Source: an uncultured Eubacteriaceae bacterium (GTDB lineage Bacteria; Bacillota; Clostridia; Eubacteriales; UBA1433). From it: a stretch of DNA of 13,038 nucleotides. The DNA lies in assembly GCA_937914785.1 (NCBI GenBank), contig CALGIV010000110.1:1-13038 (forward strand), read 5' to 3'. Positions 6,875 through 13,038 of this stretch are shown in pieces (the stretch's first letter is position 1; each line of letters opens with the position of its first letter). Below the pieces are notes generated by a model that was given only the letters and a program-made list of their open reading frames with translations, was not told the origin of the DNA and made no database searches. Made by a program: the position numbers and the translations under genes.

Positions 6875-7876
6875 ATGTGTACGGCATTAACTTTAGAGAA
6901 TAAAAAACAACAATGGGTATTTGGACGTAATATGGACTTTACAATTTTGTTGGATCCCAGCCTATATGTAGTACCGCGCAATTATCATTGGAAAAGTCGC
7001 TGTGAATCAAGGAAGTTTGAGAGTGCGTATGCATTTATCGGTGCGGGACAGGAGATTGACGGTCAGATCATTGTTGCAGACGGCGTAAACGAAAAAGGGC
7101 TTGCCGGCGGAATGCTATATTTTCCCGGGTATGCTTCTTATGAAGACTGTCCGTCGGCGGATGAAGGCATTGTCAATCTTGCGGCAATAGAATTTTTAAA
7201 TTATTGTCTGGGTAGCTGTGCAGATACGCAAGCGGTCCGAGACTTGATTTTTCAAGTTTGTCTGGTGGGTATAAGCGACAGCGTAACGGGCATCGCAGCG
7301 CCGCTGCATTGGATTTTTGCCGATGCGTCCGGTAAAAGCATCGTGGTGGAAAAGACAGCAGATGTGTTCACTGTTTACGACAATCCGATTGGCGTGCTGG
7401 CCAACAGTCCGGAATTTCCCTGGCATATGACGCATTTACGCCTTTTTCTGGCGAATGATTCGTATCAAAAGATGGAAAGCGAGTGGGGGTCTGTAACATT
7501 ACAACCTTTTGGACAGGGTGCTGGTTCCTATGGTATACCAGGCGATTATACGGCACCTTCACGGTTCGTCAAAACAGCGTTTCAAAAGACATATCTGACG
7601 GCGCCTGAAAATATTTCTGAAGCGATTGTAGCAGGGTTTCACATTCTCTCCGGTGTGGCCGTTCCTAAGGGTGTTGTGCTGAATGAAAATGGAAAACCGG
7701 ATTATACACAGTATACGTCCTTTATGGATTTGCAGGAGAGTACTTATTATTATTCGACTTATGAGAATCGAACTGTCCGATATGCACAATTACAAGAGGT
7801 GGATATGGTGGCGGCAGAACCGGTAGCGCTTTGTAAGATGTTGGAACCTACAGCTTTTTATCCGATAAGTCGTTAG
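6875..7876 (+). CDS. choloylglycine hydrolase family Ntn-hydrolase, penicillin V acylase-like
   Basis: This is a 333-residue enzyme. ATG 6875 (AAGGGGGG at 6-base spacing) places Cys2 as the residue exposed after Met removal, the catalytic nucleophile of this family; a longer in-frame start at 6836 would bury it and is rejected. Family residues seen are Arg18 and Asp21 in FGRNMDF, Asn72 in the VNEKGLAGG loop, Asn177 in VLANSPEF and Arg230 in TAPSRF. Members cleave amides of bile salts or phenoxymethyl-penicillin. The position equivalent to Asn82 of C. perfringens bile salt hydrolase is Tyr82 (MLYFPG), the residue reported for Bacillus penicillin V acylase. It has no signal peptide, so it is cytoplasmic. 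Expected activity is amide hydrolysis of conjugated bile acids, penicillin V or related acyl amides; which one cannot be settled. Confidence 0.9.
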   Translation: MCTALTLENKKQQWVFGRNMDFTILLDPSLYVVPRNYHWKSRCESRKFESAYAFIGAGQEIDGQIIVADGVNEKGLAGGMLYFPGYASYEDCPSADEGIVNLAAIEFLNYCLGSCADTQAVRDLIFQVCLVGISDSVTGIAAPLHWIFADASGKSIVVEKTADVFTVYDNPIGVLANSPEFPWHMTHLRLFLANDSYQKMESEWGSVTLQPFGQGAGSYGIPGDYTAPSRFVKTAFQKTYLTAPENISEAIVAGFHILSGVAVPKGVVLNENGKPDYTQYTSFMDLQESTYYYSTYENRTVRYAQLQEVDMVAAEPVALCKMLEPTAFYPISR

Positions 7877-8232
7877 GTTTTGTTGTTGCTGAGGAAGTTG
7901 ATACACTGGTTGGGGCTCAAAATGTATGCAGCAAAGACGACTTGGTCTTTTTCACCAATTAAAAGTATAACACGCTACATTATTCAATATCAAAATAAGT
8001 ATTCCCAAAAGGGTACACCCTTTTGGGAAATTCTTTAAGGAAAATATTTTAAAGCATCATTGCAGTATCTATGTATTGATGTTTTTTCCGTAAATATAAT
8101 TATAAGTTCTCGCGCGTTTACTTCTTCGTAAACATATTAAAGCAATTTATCTTGGGAAATTGAATTACGATTGCTACGTAATCATCTTCATATAATACAT
8201 AGATTAAATCTAATTGATTTTAAAAAAAGAGA
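7877..8232. other. intergenic region with two hairpins, no convincing gene
   Basis: AAAGAC/GTCTTT (7933-7950) followed by TT may be a weak terminator for the Ntn-hydrolase gene. A 38-codon open frame from ATG 7922 has no clear ribosome binding site and spans the hairpin at 8002-8029, so it is not called. The rest is AT-rich and featureless by eye. Confidence 0.5.
8002..8029. repeat. 13-bp perfect inverted repeat
   Basis: TTCCCAAAAGGGT (8002-8014) and ACCCTTTTGGGAA (8017-8029) are separated by two bases, so the practical fold is a 12-bp stem with a TACA loop. It is followed only by ATTCTTT, so it is a poor terminator in itself. It may be a second termination or mRNA-stability element, or a site for a dimeric protein. 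Confidence 0.7.
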
Positions 8233-8508
8233 CTAGCCAATTAAGAAACCATTGTTTAGCCCTAATTTTTTAACAAGAATATTATTGGCATTTGAAAATT
8301 TATCTTTAGTTGTATTGTAGTCAGTTAATCGCATTTTGAACCATTCATCCGGGGATATTATTTGTCCTGTAATATCGTAATGCATTTGTGGAGTAAGAAG
8401 AATGTAGTAGCTCATCACACGGTAAGAATTCATTGATTTATAAGTCAGAATAAAGCCAGAGATAGAGTAGTTGATAAAATTGTATTCATTTTTCATTTCT
8501 CTTTTCAT
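8233..8508 (-). CDS. hypothetical protein, 91 residues
   Basis: This is an open frame of 91 codons in an AT-rich region, starting MKREMKNEYNF. It includes the segment YDITGQIISPDEWFKMRL and ends NNGFLIG. I recognise no family, signal peptide or clear membrane helix. No good Shine-Dalgarno precedes either Met1 or Met5; AAAAGAGAA before Met5 is the best available. It stands alone, divergent from the small gene at 8828, within the accessory-looking stretch. The amino-acid composition is plausible for a folded protein, but the call rests mainly on length in an AT-rich frame. Confidence 0.4.
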   Translation of the reverse strand: MKREMKNEYNFINYSISGFILTYKSMNSYRVMSYYILLTPQMHYDITGQIISPDEWFKMRLTDYNTTKDKFSNANNILVKKLGLNNGFLIG

Positions 8509-8827
8509 ATAAAAAATTTGCTATTGATAGTTTATAAAATTACAACATATTTCAAACTCAAAAATACACACTGATATGTCATCATTTTTTTCGCTTTATA
8601 AATTAACGCTATATTGTAATAATCACGAGTGTTTAGTTAGTTGAGGTAATCAACACAAGGTTTGTATTAGTACTAGCAGAAAATAACGGTGGAAACAAAT
8701 CAAAATTCTGCATATTCGAAATTTCGAATTAGGAATGCCTTGCTTTAAAGCATAAATTGGTGTGTAAGAGCATAACCTAGCAGTATATTAAATAAAGGAA
8801 ATGAATATTTCGTGCTTGGGGGATATT
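8509..8827. other. AT-rich intergenic region with two palindromes
   Basis: This divergent region between two orphan genes holds perfect palindromes at 8714-8729 and 8741-8752, and a possible TATATT -10 at 8784-8789 without a good -35. I see no other gene or RNA in it. Confidence 0.5.
8714..8752. promoter_or_regulatory. paired palindromes, possible operator region
   Basis: ATTCGAAATTTCGAAT (8714-8729) and TGCTTTAAAGCA (8741-8752) are both perfect dyads 11 bases apart. They lie upstream of the gene at 8828. No cognate regulator is recognisable. Confidence 0.45.
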
Positions 8828-9061
8828 ATGAAAGAATTATTGATGATTACATTCTACGGGAATATGTTCCTTTTCGACAACCATCTAAATGCCATCGAGT
8901 GTGAATCCTTGCAAGATTTGGCTAACTCCGGGCTTTTTAAAGAGTCGATAGATATAAATAATTATTCAGAAACCCTTTCAAAATATCTTGATATGGTATA
9001 CCAAAAGTTTTCTATCACATTAGATCCGGTAAGAATTTCGTATATAGTAAGGATAACATAA
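8828..9061 (+). CDS. hypothetical protein, 77 residues
   Basis: ATG 8828 is preceded by GGGGGA four bases upstream. The alternative in-frame ATG at 8801 abuts AAAGGAA directly, which is too close to serve as a ribosome binding site. The protein begins MKELLMITFYGNMFLFDN and is acidic and soluble-looking, with a hydrophobic N-terminal strand and a helical middle (SETLSKYLDMVYQKF). I recognise no family. A strong terminator follows 5 bases after the stop, which supports a real transcript. It is convergent with the DGQHR gene and shares the terminator region with it. A small accessory or regulatory partner of the restriction-like operon is possible but unproven. Confidence 0.5.
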   Translation: MKELLMITFYGNMFLFDNHLNAIECESLQDLANSGLFKESIDINNYSETLSKYLDMVYQKFSITLDPVRISYIVRIT

Positions 9062-9065
9062 TAAT

Positions 9066-9110
9066 AAACCTCCTGACTGGAACAGATAAAATCAGTCGGG
9101 AGGTTTTTTA
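9066..9110. terminator. strong intrinsic terminator between convergent genes
   Basis: A 14-bp stem (9066-9079 with 9093-9106, one G-U) with a 13-base loop is followed by TTTTTT on the plus strand. The minus-strand side has an A/T tail but a poorer U-tract, so termination of the DGQHR transcript here is less certain. Confidence 0.85.
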
Positions 9111-9133
9111 AATTCTGACTATATACATACGTG

Positions 9134-10873
9134 TTAAATCTGATCTATTGCTTCTTGAGAGAATCCGAATGCTTCCATTAGGATTTGATTGGAAAACTTG
9201 CGGTATTGACTGGATGTATATGGAAAACTCTCCTTTGAGAAGTCAATTGTCCATCCACTAAATATTTGATCATAATATTTAAAATCATTTATTCCATTTA
9301 TGCTCAACTGCCGAGTTAATGCAAAAATAAACCCATTTATCGAGATTACAGATAATAGTTTTGAATTTGTATCTTTCCAGTCATCCTTAAAACGCTTTCG
9401 TATTGCACTAAAATAAATATCCAATGTGTTTGCACAGAATTTAACATATTCTTTGATTGCATTATCATTCGATAATAACAATTTATCTTTATCCCCAGTC
9501 CAATACTCAAACAGGCTATTCCTATTTTCTGACGGATTAACAGTCACAAGATACCTAAGTGCAAAACGGACAATAGAGGCAGTCTTAATTTTTCCTGCGT
9601 CTAGAGAGGATGTTTGGAATAGATTCTTAAAAACACCTTCTCTATTTAGTTGTTCGATGACAAATTGAGCAATACTTTCATCAGCAATTGGATCTTTAAT
9701 TCGCTTGATTTGCAGAAGAACATTTGGTGGAATAGCTTTAGTATTCGAATTAATATCCATGAATATTTCGCTCTGAATACGAGCACGATCCTCGGGTCTC
9801 ATATCTTTTGGGAAAACTAAACCTGTAACAAGTAAGTGGAGTTCTTGCCTTAATTCAGCTATTTTCCGCTCTTGCGCACTATCAACACCGCTTTCATAGT
9901 GAGCAAAAATTCGGTGTTGACCATCGATTACACATACACTATTCAATTGCTTTGGCAAGATGAGTTGACAGTTTCCTTCCAGCGCAGTTATTTCGTCGAT
10001 ACTTTTGTGAGCACCAGTTGCATCTATAATCGAGATGCTATCAGGTAAAGCAACGATGATATTATTGAAGAAAGCGGCACCTTTTTTCTCCACAAAATCT
10101 CTAATATTTTTTATTTTTGCCTTTTCTATTAATCGCTGATATAACCAAATAGAATCCTCCCAGTTATCCTTACGTAAGACGTATGAGGTTTCTAGCAAAT
10201 CTTCCGCTTTCATCATAAACGAAACTACACGAACCCCATTTTTTATACCCGTAAATTCTTTTGGATAAATAATTGGTGCTGTAATTTGCGCGATATCACT
10301 GGAACTGGAAGCCTTGCCTATCTGGTCAGCTGTAAGACCCAAAAATCTAAATATCTCGTTTCTTGCAGATAATTTTATACACGTCACAATCCATTGGAAG
10401 TATTCAAAAGTTTTGGGTTGAACGAATATTAAGTTGCCAAATAAATCATAGTCATCCTCGGATAGCGGTAATTCATCACGAGGTATGTATAAGCTAAATA
10501 ACATAATCCTGTCAACATTGTATTTAGATAAAACGTCCGCTTTGTCCGGAAACCTTTCAATCAGTTTCTGCTGATACTCAGAAAGATTGGATTTTATCTC
10601 CATCGTTGTCTCATTTTTAGTGCGAATATGATCTCGTTTTCCAGTTGTGGCTACTGTATCTTCACAGAGTAACCAAATATTCTCATAAATGAATAGGGCA
10701 TCGACCTCAACCTTGCGTAGACCGATTTTCATTTCATGATCGTTTGTGGCAATATACTTAAATCCTGCGCCCGTAAAAACGTTCCTGATTCTCTTCTTAA
10801 ATGCTGTTTTTTGACGCTTTAATTTCTGTTCCTCAGTGAGAGGCCTTCTTTTTTTAGTTCTACTCTTCGTCAC
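9134..10873 (-). CDS. DGQHR-domain protein with N-terminal nuclease-like region
   Basis: This is a 579-residue protein if translation starts at GTG 10873, which has AGGGG at 8-base spacing and overlaps the methyltransferase by 14 bases. An ATG at 10942 would force an 83-base overlap. Residues 317-321 are DGQHR, followed by FMDINSNTKAIPP (371-383), the pair of motifs that defines the DGQHR family, which includes DndB of phosphorothioate DNA modification and resembles the ParB fold. Residues about 25-85 (basic helix, then VEVDALF with Asp58, LLCEDT with Glu71, and Lys79) resemble the core of PD-(D/E)XK nucleases, but the usual ExK is EDT, so cleavage activity is uncertain. Translational coupling to the DNA methyltransferase points to a modification or restriction function. 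Confidence 0.82.
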   Translation of the reverse strand: MTKSRTKKRRPLTEEQKLKRQKTAFKKRIRNVFTGAGFKYIATNDHEMKIGLRKVEVDALFIYENIWLLCEDTVATTGKRDHIRTKNETTMEIKSNLSEYQQKLIERFPDKADVLSKYNVDRIMLFSLYIPRDELPLSEDDYDLFGNLIFVQPKTFEYFQWIVTCIKLSARNEIFRFLGLTADQIGKASSSSDIAQITAPIIYPKEFTGIKNGVRVVSFMMKAEDLLETSYVLRKDNWEDSIWLYQRLIEKAKIKNIRDFVEKKGAAFFNNIIVALPDSISIIDATGAHKSIDEITALEGNCQLILPKQLNSVCVIDGQHRIFAHYESGVDSAQERKIAELRQELHLLVTGLVFPKDMRPEDRARIQSEIFMDINSNTKAIPPNVLLQIKRIKDPIADESIAQFVIEQLNREGVFKNLFQTSSLDAGKIKTASIVRFALRYLVTVNPSENRNSLFEYWTGDKDKLLLSNDNAIKEYVKFCANTLDIYFSAIRKRFKDDWKDTNSKLLSVISINGFIFALTRQLSINGINDFKYYDQIFSGWTIDFSKESFPYTSSQYRKFSNQILMEAFGFSQEAIDQI

Positions 10874-11786
10874 TATTTTTTCCCCTAACTTTGCGAAATT
10901 CTTCAGGCAATTTTGCAACAGCAGTATTTGTGTCTGGCTCAACTACCGGCTTATCTGCTCGTATCTTCACGCTGCCTTTTACCGTATCTTTCAAACGTGA
11001 AACAGATATGTCATAGTACTCCTCCATTAACTCAGCACCAACAAAACGCTTACCTTCAAGAAGAGCGGCTACTCCGGTTGTCCCTACACCCATAAATGGA
11101 TCCAAGATCAGCCCATCGGCAGGTGCCAATGCTTTTATCAAGCGCTGTGGGATAACAACAGGGAATTGACAGGGGTGAGTTGTTTTTTCTACATGCTGTG
11201 CTTTTACATTTGGAATCTCCCAAACATCAGAGGGGTTTTTTCCAAGGGGATTACCACTCAATTCACCCTTGTTTGGCCCCTTATAGGATCTCTTACCTGG
11301 ATATTTCTGAGGAATTCTTACATTGTCAAGGTTAAACAATCCTTGTTTACCTTTCGAAAACCATAGAATAGTTTCATGTCTGCCGCTAAATCGATTCGTG
11401 CTATTTAACCCATGTCCAAATGTCCAAATTATCCGATTTCGTAGTATAAGCGGATAATTAAGATTTTTGCTCTCTGATGTAAAAATATCGTATATTACAT
11501 AGTCTAGTGGCACGACACACTTATTTGAAACATGATATCCCACTTGCCAACATACGCTTCCGCCGGGTTTTAGAATACGATATATGTCTTGAAAAATATC
11601 CTTATGCTGTTTTTTGAAAGTCTCGATGTCATCATGAGGGTCTTCATATGCCTTTCCCATACAGTATGGAGGAGACGTAATAACCATATCGACAATTTCA
11701 TCTGGGATTTTTCTTAGTAGCTCAATGCAGTCACCATTATAAAGTGTAACCTGGTTTTCTTCACGGAATTTTTTATATATTTTCAT
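10860..11786 (-). CDS. beta-class site-specific DNA methyltransferase, probably N4-cytosine
   Basis: This 308-residue AdoMet-dependent enzyme shows catalytic motif IV TSPPY at 37-41, a middle region for target recognition (about 120-200), motif X THPCQFP at 203-209 and motif I DPFMGVGTT at 229-237, followed by FVGAEL. This order (IV first, X and I at the C-terminus) is class beta. SPPY rather than DPPY favours N4-cytosine, though N6-adenine cannot be excluded. It is the first gene of an operon with the DGQHR protein. ATG 11786 has AGGAAG upstream. A weak promoter, TTGTCA (11846-11851) and TAAATT (11822-11827) on the minus strand, would place its -35 inside or at the edge of the IS3 remnant. 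Confidence 0.92.
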   Translation of the reverse strand: MKIYKKFREENQVTLYNGDCIELLRKIPDEIVDMVITSPPYCMGKAYEDPHDDIETFKKQHKDIFQDIYRILKPGGSVCWQVGYHVSNKCVVPLDYVIYDIFTSESKNLNYPLILRNRIIWTFGHGLNSTNRFSGRHETILWFSKGKQGLFNLDNVRIPQKYPGKRSYKGPNKGELSGNPLGKNPSDVWEIPNVKAQHVEKTTHPCQFPVVIPQRLIKALAPADGLILDPFMGVGTTGVAALLEGKRFVGAELMEEYYDISVSRLKDTVKGSVKIRADKPVVEPDTNTAVAKLPEEFRKVRGKNSDEE

Positions 11787-11848
11787 AAAGAATGCTTCCT
11801 AAACATTAAGATATATAGTTTAATTTACTCTATCATAACACACTTTGA

Positions 11849-12117
11849 CAAAAACCTACAATGCTCTTCCAAAGAGAGAATATTTTAAAGCAAAAATTCA
11901 ATGTATCTGTTTCCAACCAAGTTTGGGCTAGTGATATTACCACATTTAAGGTTAAGGATAGGTATTGAACAATTACAAATCGGAGCGTGAGTTCCGTGCC
12001 AGCGTCGATGAATGCATACGTTTCTACAATTTGGAACGGCCTCACAGTACATTGGCTTACAGAACACCGGACCGGTTTGAGAGTGAATATGAAAACAAAC
12101 AAAAGAAAGCGGGGTGA
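11849..12117 (+). pseudogene. internally deleted IS3-family transposase (OrfB) remnant
   Basis: One frame to 11967 reads ENILKQKFNV followed by NQVWASDITTFKVKDRY and a stop. This is the first Asp region of the IS3-type DDE integrase core. In another frame, 11983-12117 reads SVDECIRFYNLERPHSTLAY and TPDRFESEYE to a stop, which is the conserved C-terminal end of the same family (Y-N-x-E-R-P-H-S-x-L-x-Y). Roughly the middle third of the core, with the second Asp and the Glu, is absent and the two parts are out of frame, so the element is dead. OrfA and clear terminal inverted repeats are not seen. Confidence 0.85.
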
Positions 12118-12301
12118 TTGGACAGGGGATTCAAAAGTGATGAATTTTGATTTTTGGGAAATAGTTTTCACATTTTCCAATTTTTTGTCTTTACCATTAC
12201 ATTAGAGCAAATATAAGAAATATATCGATGATACAAAAAGAAATAACTTCGAATCTTGGACAATCCAACAAAACTGTTCCAAATTTTGAAATTGCTTCAA
12301 G

Positions 12302-12377
12302 TGGTGGAGATGAGGGGACTTGAACCCCTGGCCTTTCGGATGCGAACCGAACGCTCTCCCAGCTGAGCTACACCCCC
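12302..12377 (-). tRNA. tRNA-Ala (anticodon CGC)
   Basis: A full cloverleaf reads on the minus strand. The acceptor GGGGGTG pairs with CATCTCC and contains the G3-U70 pair that identifies alanine tRNAs. The D arm is GCTC/GAGC, the anticodon stem TTCGG/CCGAA with loop TTCGCAT (anticodon CGC, codon GCG), and the T arm AGGGG/CCCCT with TTCAAGT. The discriminator A and a genomically encoded CCA (12302-12304) are present. Confidence 0.95.
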
Positions 12378-12399
12378 ACATTGTATAAATAACACATAC

Positions 12400-12428
12400 A
12401 TTATATTGCAGAGATTAACAAAAGACAA
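12400..12428 (-). promoter_or_regulatory. promoter of tRNA-Ala
   Basis: On the minus strand TTGTCT (12423-12428), a 17-base spacer and TATAAT (12400-12405) lie upstream of the tRNA 5' end at 12377, giving a leader of about 15 bases. Confidence 0.8.
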
Positions 12429-12558
12429 GAATGAATTCATAAAGTTTCTTTTTATCTTCGTGAAGGCAAATGCTGATGTCTTTGTTTTCAGCAGGCGATG
12501 ATTTTAGTTGGTCCATTTTTCTAATAGTTGTGGCGGAAAGGTGCCTGTTGAATAAGAC

Positions 12559-12586
12559 ACGCTGGTATTTACAGCGGCATATAATA
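12559..12586 (+). promoter_or_regulatory. possible sigma-K-like promoter of the collagen-like gene
   Basis: AC (12559-12560), 17 bases, then CATATAATA (12578-12586) fits the Bacillus sigma-K consensus AC-N16/17-CATAnnnTA. The embedded TATAAT lacks a TTGACA-like -35 at normal spacing, so a sporulation sigma is at least as good a reading as sigma-A. Confidence 0.4.
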
Positions 12587-12656
12587 CTATGGCGCTAATA
12601 ATGAATTTAATATTTGTAAATTAGTAGTTATATAAAGATAAAGAAAGGAATTTTCC

Positions 12657-13038
12657 ATGGAAAATTACTATAACCAAATGCAGTACAGCCCATACTGCAA
12701 TATGTGTTATGATTTTAATAATTGTTGTATTTGTCCCTACAGAGGGCCCACAGGTGCAACAGGGCTCACGGGTGCGACAGGCGTGACTGGCGCGACAGGT
12801 TTAACGGGGCCGGTAGGGGCAATTGGAACCAGAGGAGCGACAGGAATTGAAGGGGTCACAGGCCCAACAGGGCCAACTGGTGCTGATGGTGACGATGGCG
12901 AGGACGGTGCGGTTGGAGCAACGGGTCCGACTGGAGCAACCGGTGCTTTTAGTTCAGATGAAACGTTATTTACGGTTGCCGGCCCAACAGGAAGTGCCAC
13001 TTTGGGATTAGGTGACCCTTTAACTTTCCGATCTAATA
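12657..13038 (+). CDS. collagen-like surface/exosporium-type protein, N-terminal part (runs off right edge)
   Basis: ATG 12657, with AAAGGA 7 bases upstream, opens a frame of 127 codons that is still open at the window end. Residues 1-28 are rich in Tyr, Asn and Cys (Cys14, 17, 23, 24, 26; CxxC and CCxC). Residues 30-98 are 23 unbroken Gly-X-Y triplets, mostly GAT and GPT, that should form a triple helix with Thr-rich positions typical of bacterial collagen-like glycoproteins such as BclA. From 99 the repeat stops and a globular domain begins (SSDETLFTVAGPTGSATLG). The Cys-rich head may crosslink or anchor the trimer. Spore-coat or exosporium location is inferred from family resemblance and the promoter, not shown. 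The coding is confirmed by the unbroken triplet pattern. Confidence 0.85.
   Translation, partial: MENYYNQMQYSPYCNMCYDFNNCCICPYRGPTGATGLTGATGVTGATGLTGPVGAIGTRGATGIEGVTGPTGPTGADGDDGEDGAVGATGPTGATGAFSSDETLFTVAGPTGSATLGLGDPLTFRSN

Noticed and set aside
7922..8038. 38-codon plus-strand frame after the Ntn-hydrolase gene
   Set aside because: It has no clear ribosome binding site and spans a perfect hairpin; no recognisable family.
10874..10942. ATG start at 10942 for the DGQHR protein
   Set aside because: It would overlap the methyltransferase by 83 bases; the internal GTG at 10873 has a good Shine-Dalgarno and the typical short overlap of coupled genes.
8043..11892. 14-bp direct repeat AATATTTTAAAGCA at 8043-8056 and 11879-11892 as attachment-site repeats of an island
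   Set aside because: A repeat of this length is not surprising in AT-rich DNA, one copy lies inside transposase coding sequence, and no integrase is present.
11833..12180. 115-codon minus-strand frame
   Set aside because: It is antisense to the recognisable transposase remnant and has no homology or ribosome binding site.
12737..13000. 87-codon Pro/Val-rich minus-strand frame
   Set aside because: It is the antisense shadow of the Gly-X-Thr repeat of the collagen-like gene.
12721..13038. Short GC-rich repeats as a CRISPR or tandem-repeat element
   Set aside because: The periodicity is 9 bases and translates as Gly-X-Y collagen triplets; there are no spacers.

Overview
The window looks like a chromosomal segment of a low-to-mid GC Bacillota (Firmicutes), probably an anaerobic clostridium-like or Negativicutes-like bacterium. 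The signs are strong Shine-Dalgarno sites, TATAAT-type and extended TGnTATAAT promoters, U-tract terminators, a B. subtilis-style adaA-adaB pair, a choloylglycine-hydrolase family enzyme and a collagen-like surface or spore protein. The species cannot be named from the sequence alone.

Layout. 1-125 (-): N-terminal end of a patatin-like phospholipase, cut by the window edge. 263-499 (+): small XRE-type regulator with a good terminator. 628-1434 (-): metallo-beta-lactamase-fold hydrolase. 1662-3368 and 3500-5191 (+): two tandem paralogous membrane proteins, each with five predicted N-terminal helices and an extracellular sulfatase/LtaS-like domain. 5273-6293 (-): DNA-alkylation repair operon adaA-adaB. 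6416-6713 (+): a compact, previously unlabelled transcription unit with a palindrome, promoter, strong ribosome binding site, a 47-codon acidic Cys-containing peptide and a terminator. 6875-7876 (+): Ntn-hydrolase of the choloylglycine hydrolase/penicillin V acylase family, with the acylase-type Tyr at position 82.

From about 7.9 to 12.3 kb the window has an accessory character. Two AT-rich orphan genes (8233-8508 -, 8828-9061 +) are followed by a two-gene minus-strand operon: a beta-class, probably N4-cytosine, DNA methyltransferase (10860-11786) and, overlapping it by 14 bases, a 579-residue DGQHR-domain protein with an N-terminal stretch resembling a variant PD-(D/E)XK nuclease (9134-10873). 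Upstream of the operon lies an internally deleted IS3-family transposase remnant (about 11849-12117), then a tRNA-Ala(CGC) gene. The MTase plus DGQHR pair is the best candidate here for an undescribed restriction or defence-type system. The right edge (12657-13038, +) carries the start of a collagen-like protein with a Cys-rich N-terminus and a promoter resembling the mother-cell sporulation sigma-K consensus.

Functionally, the left half is mostly envelope, repair and xenobiotic/bile-acid-related housekeeping in independent units. The right half is a small island of modification and unknown genes next to a tRNA and an insertion-sequence scar.
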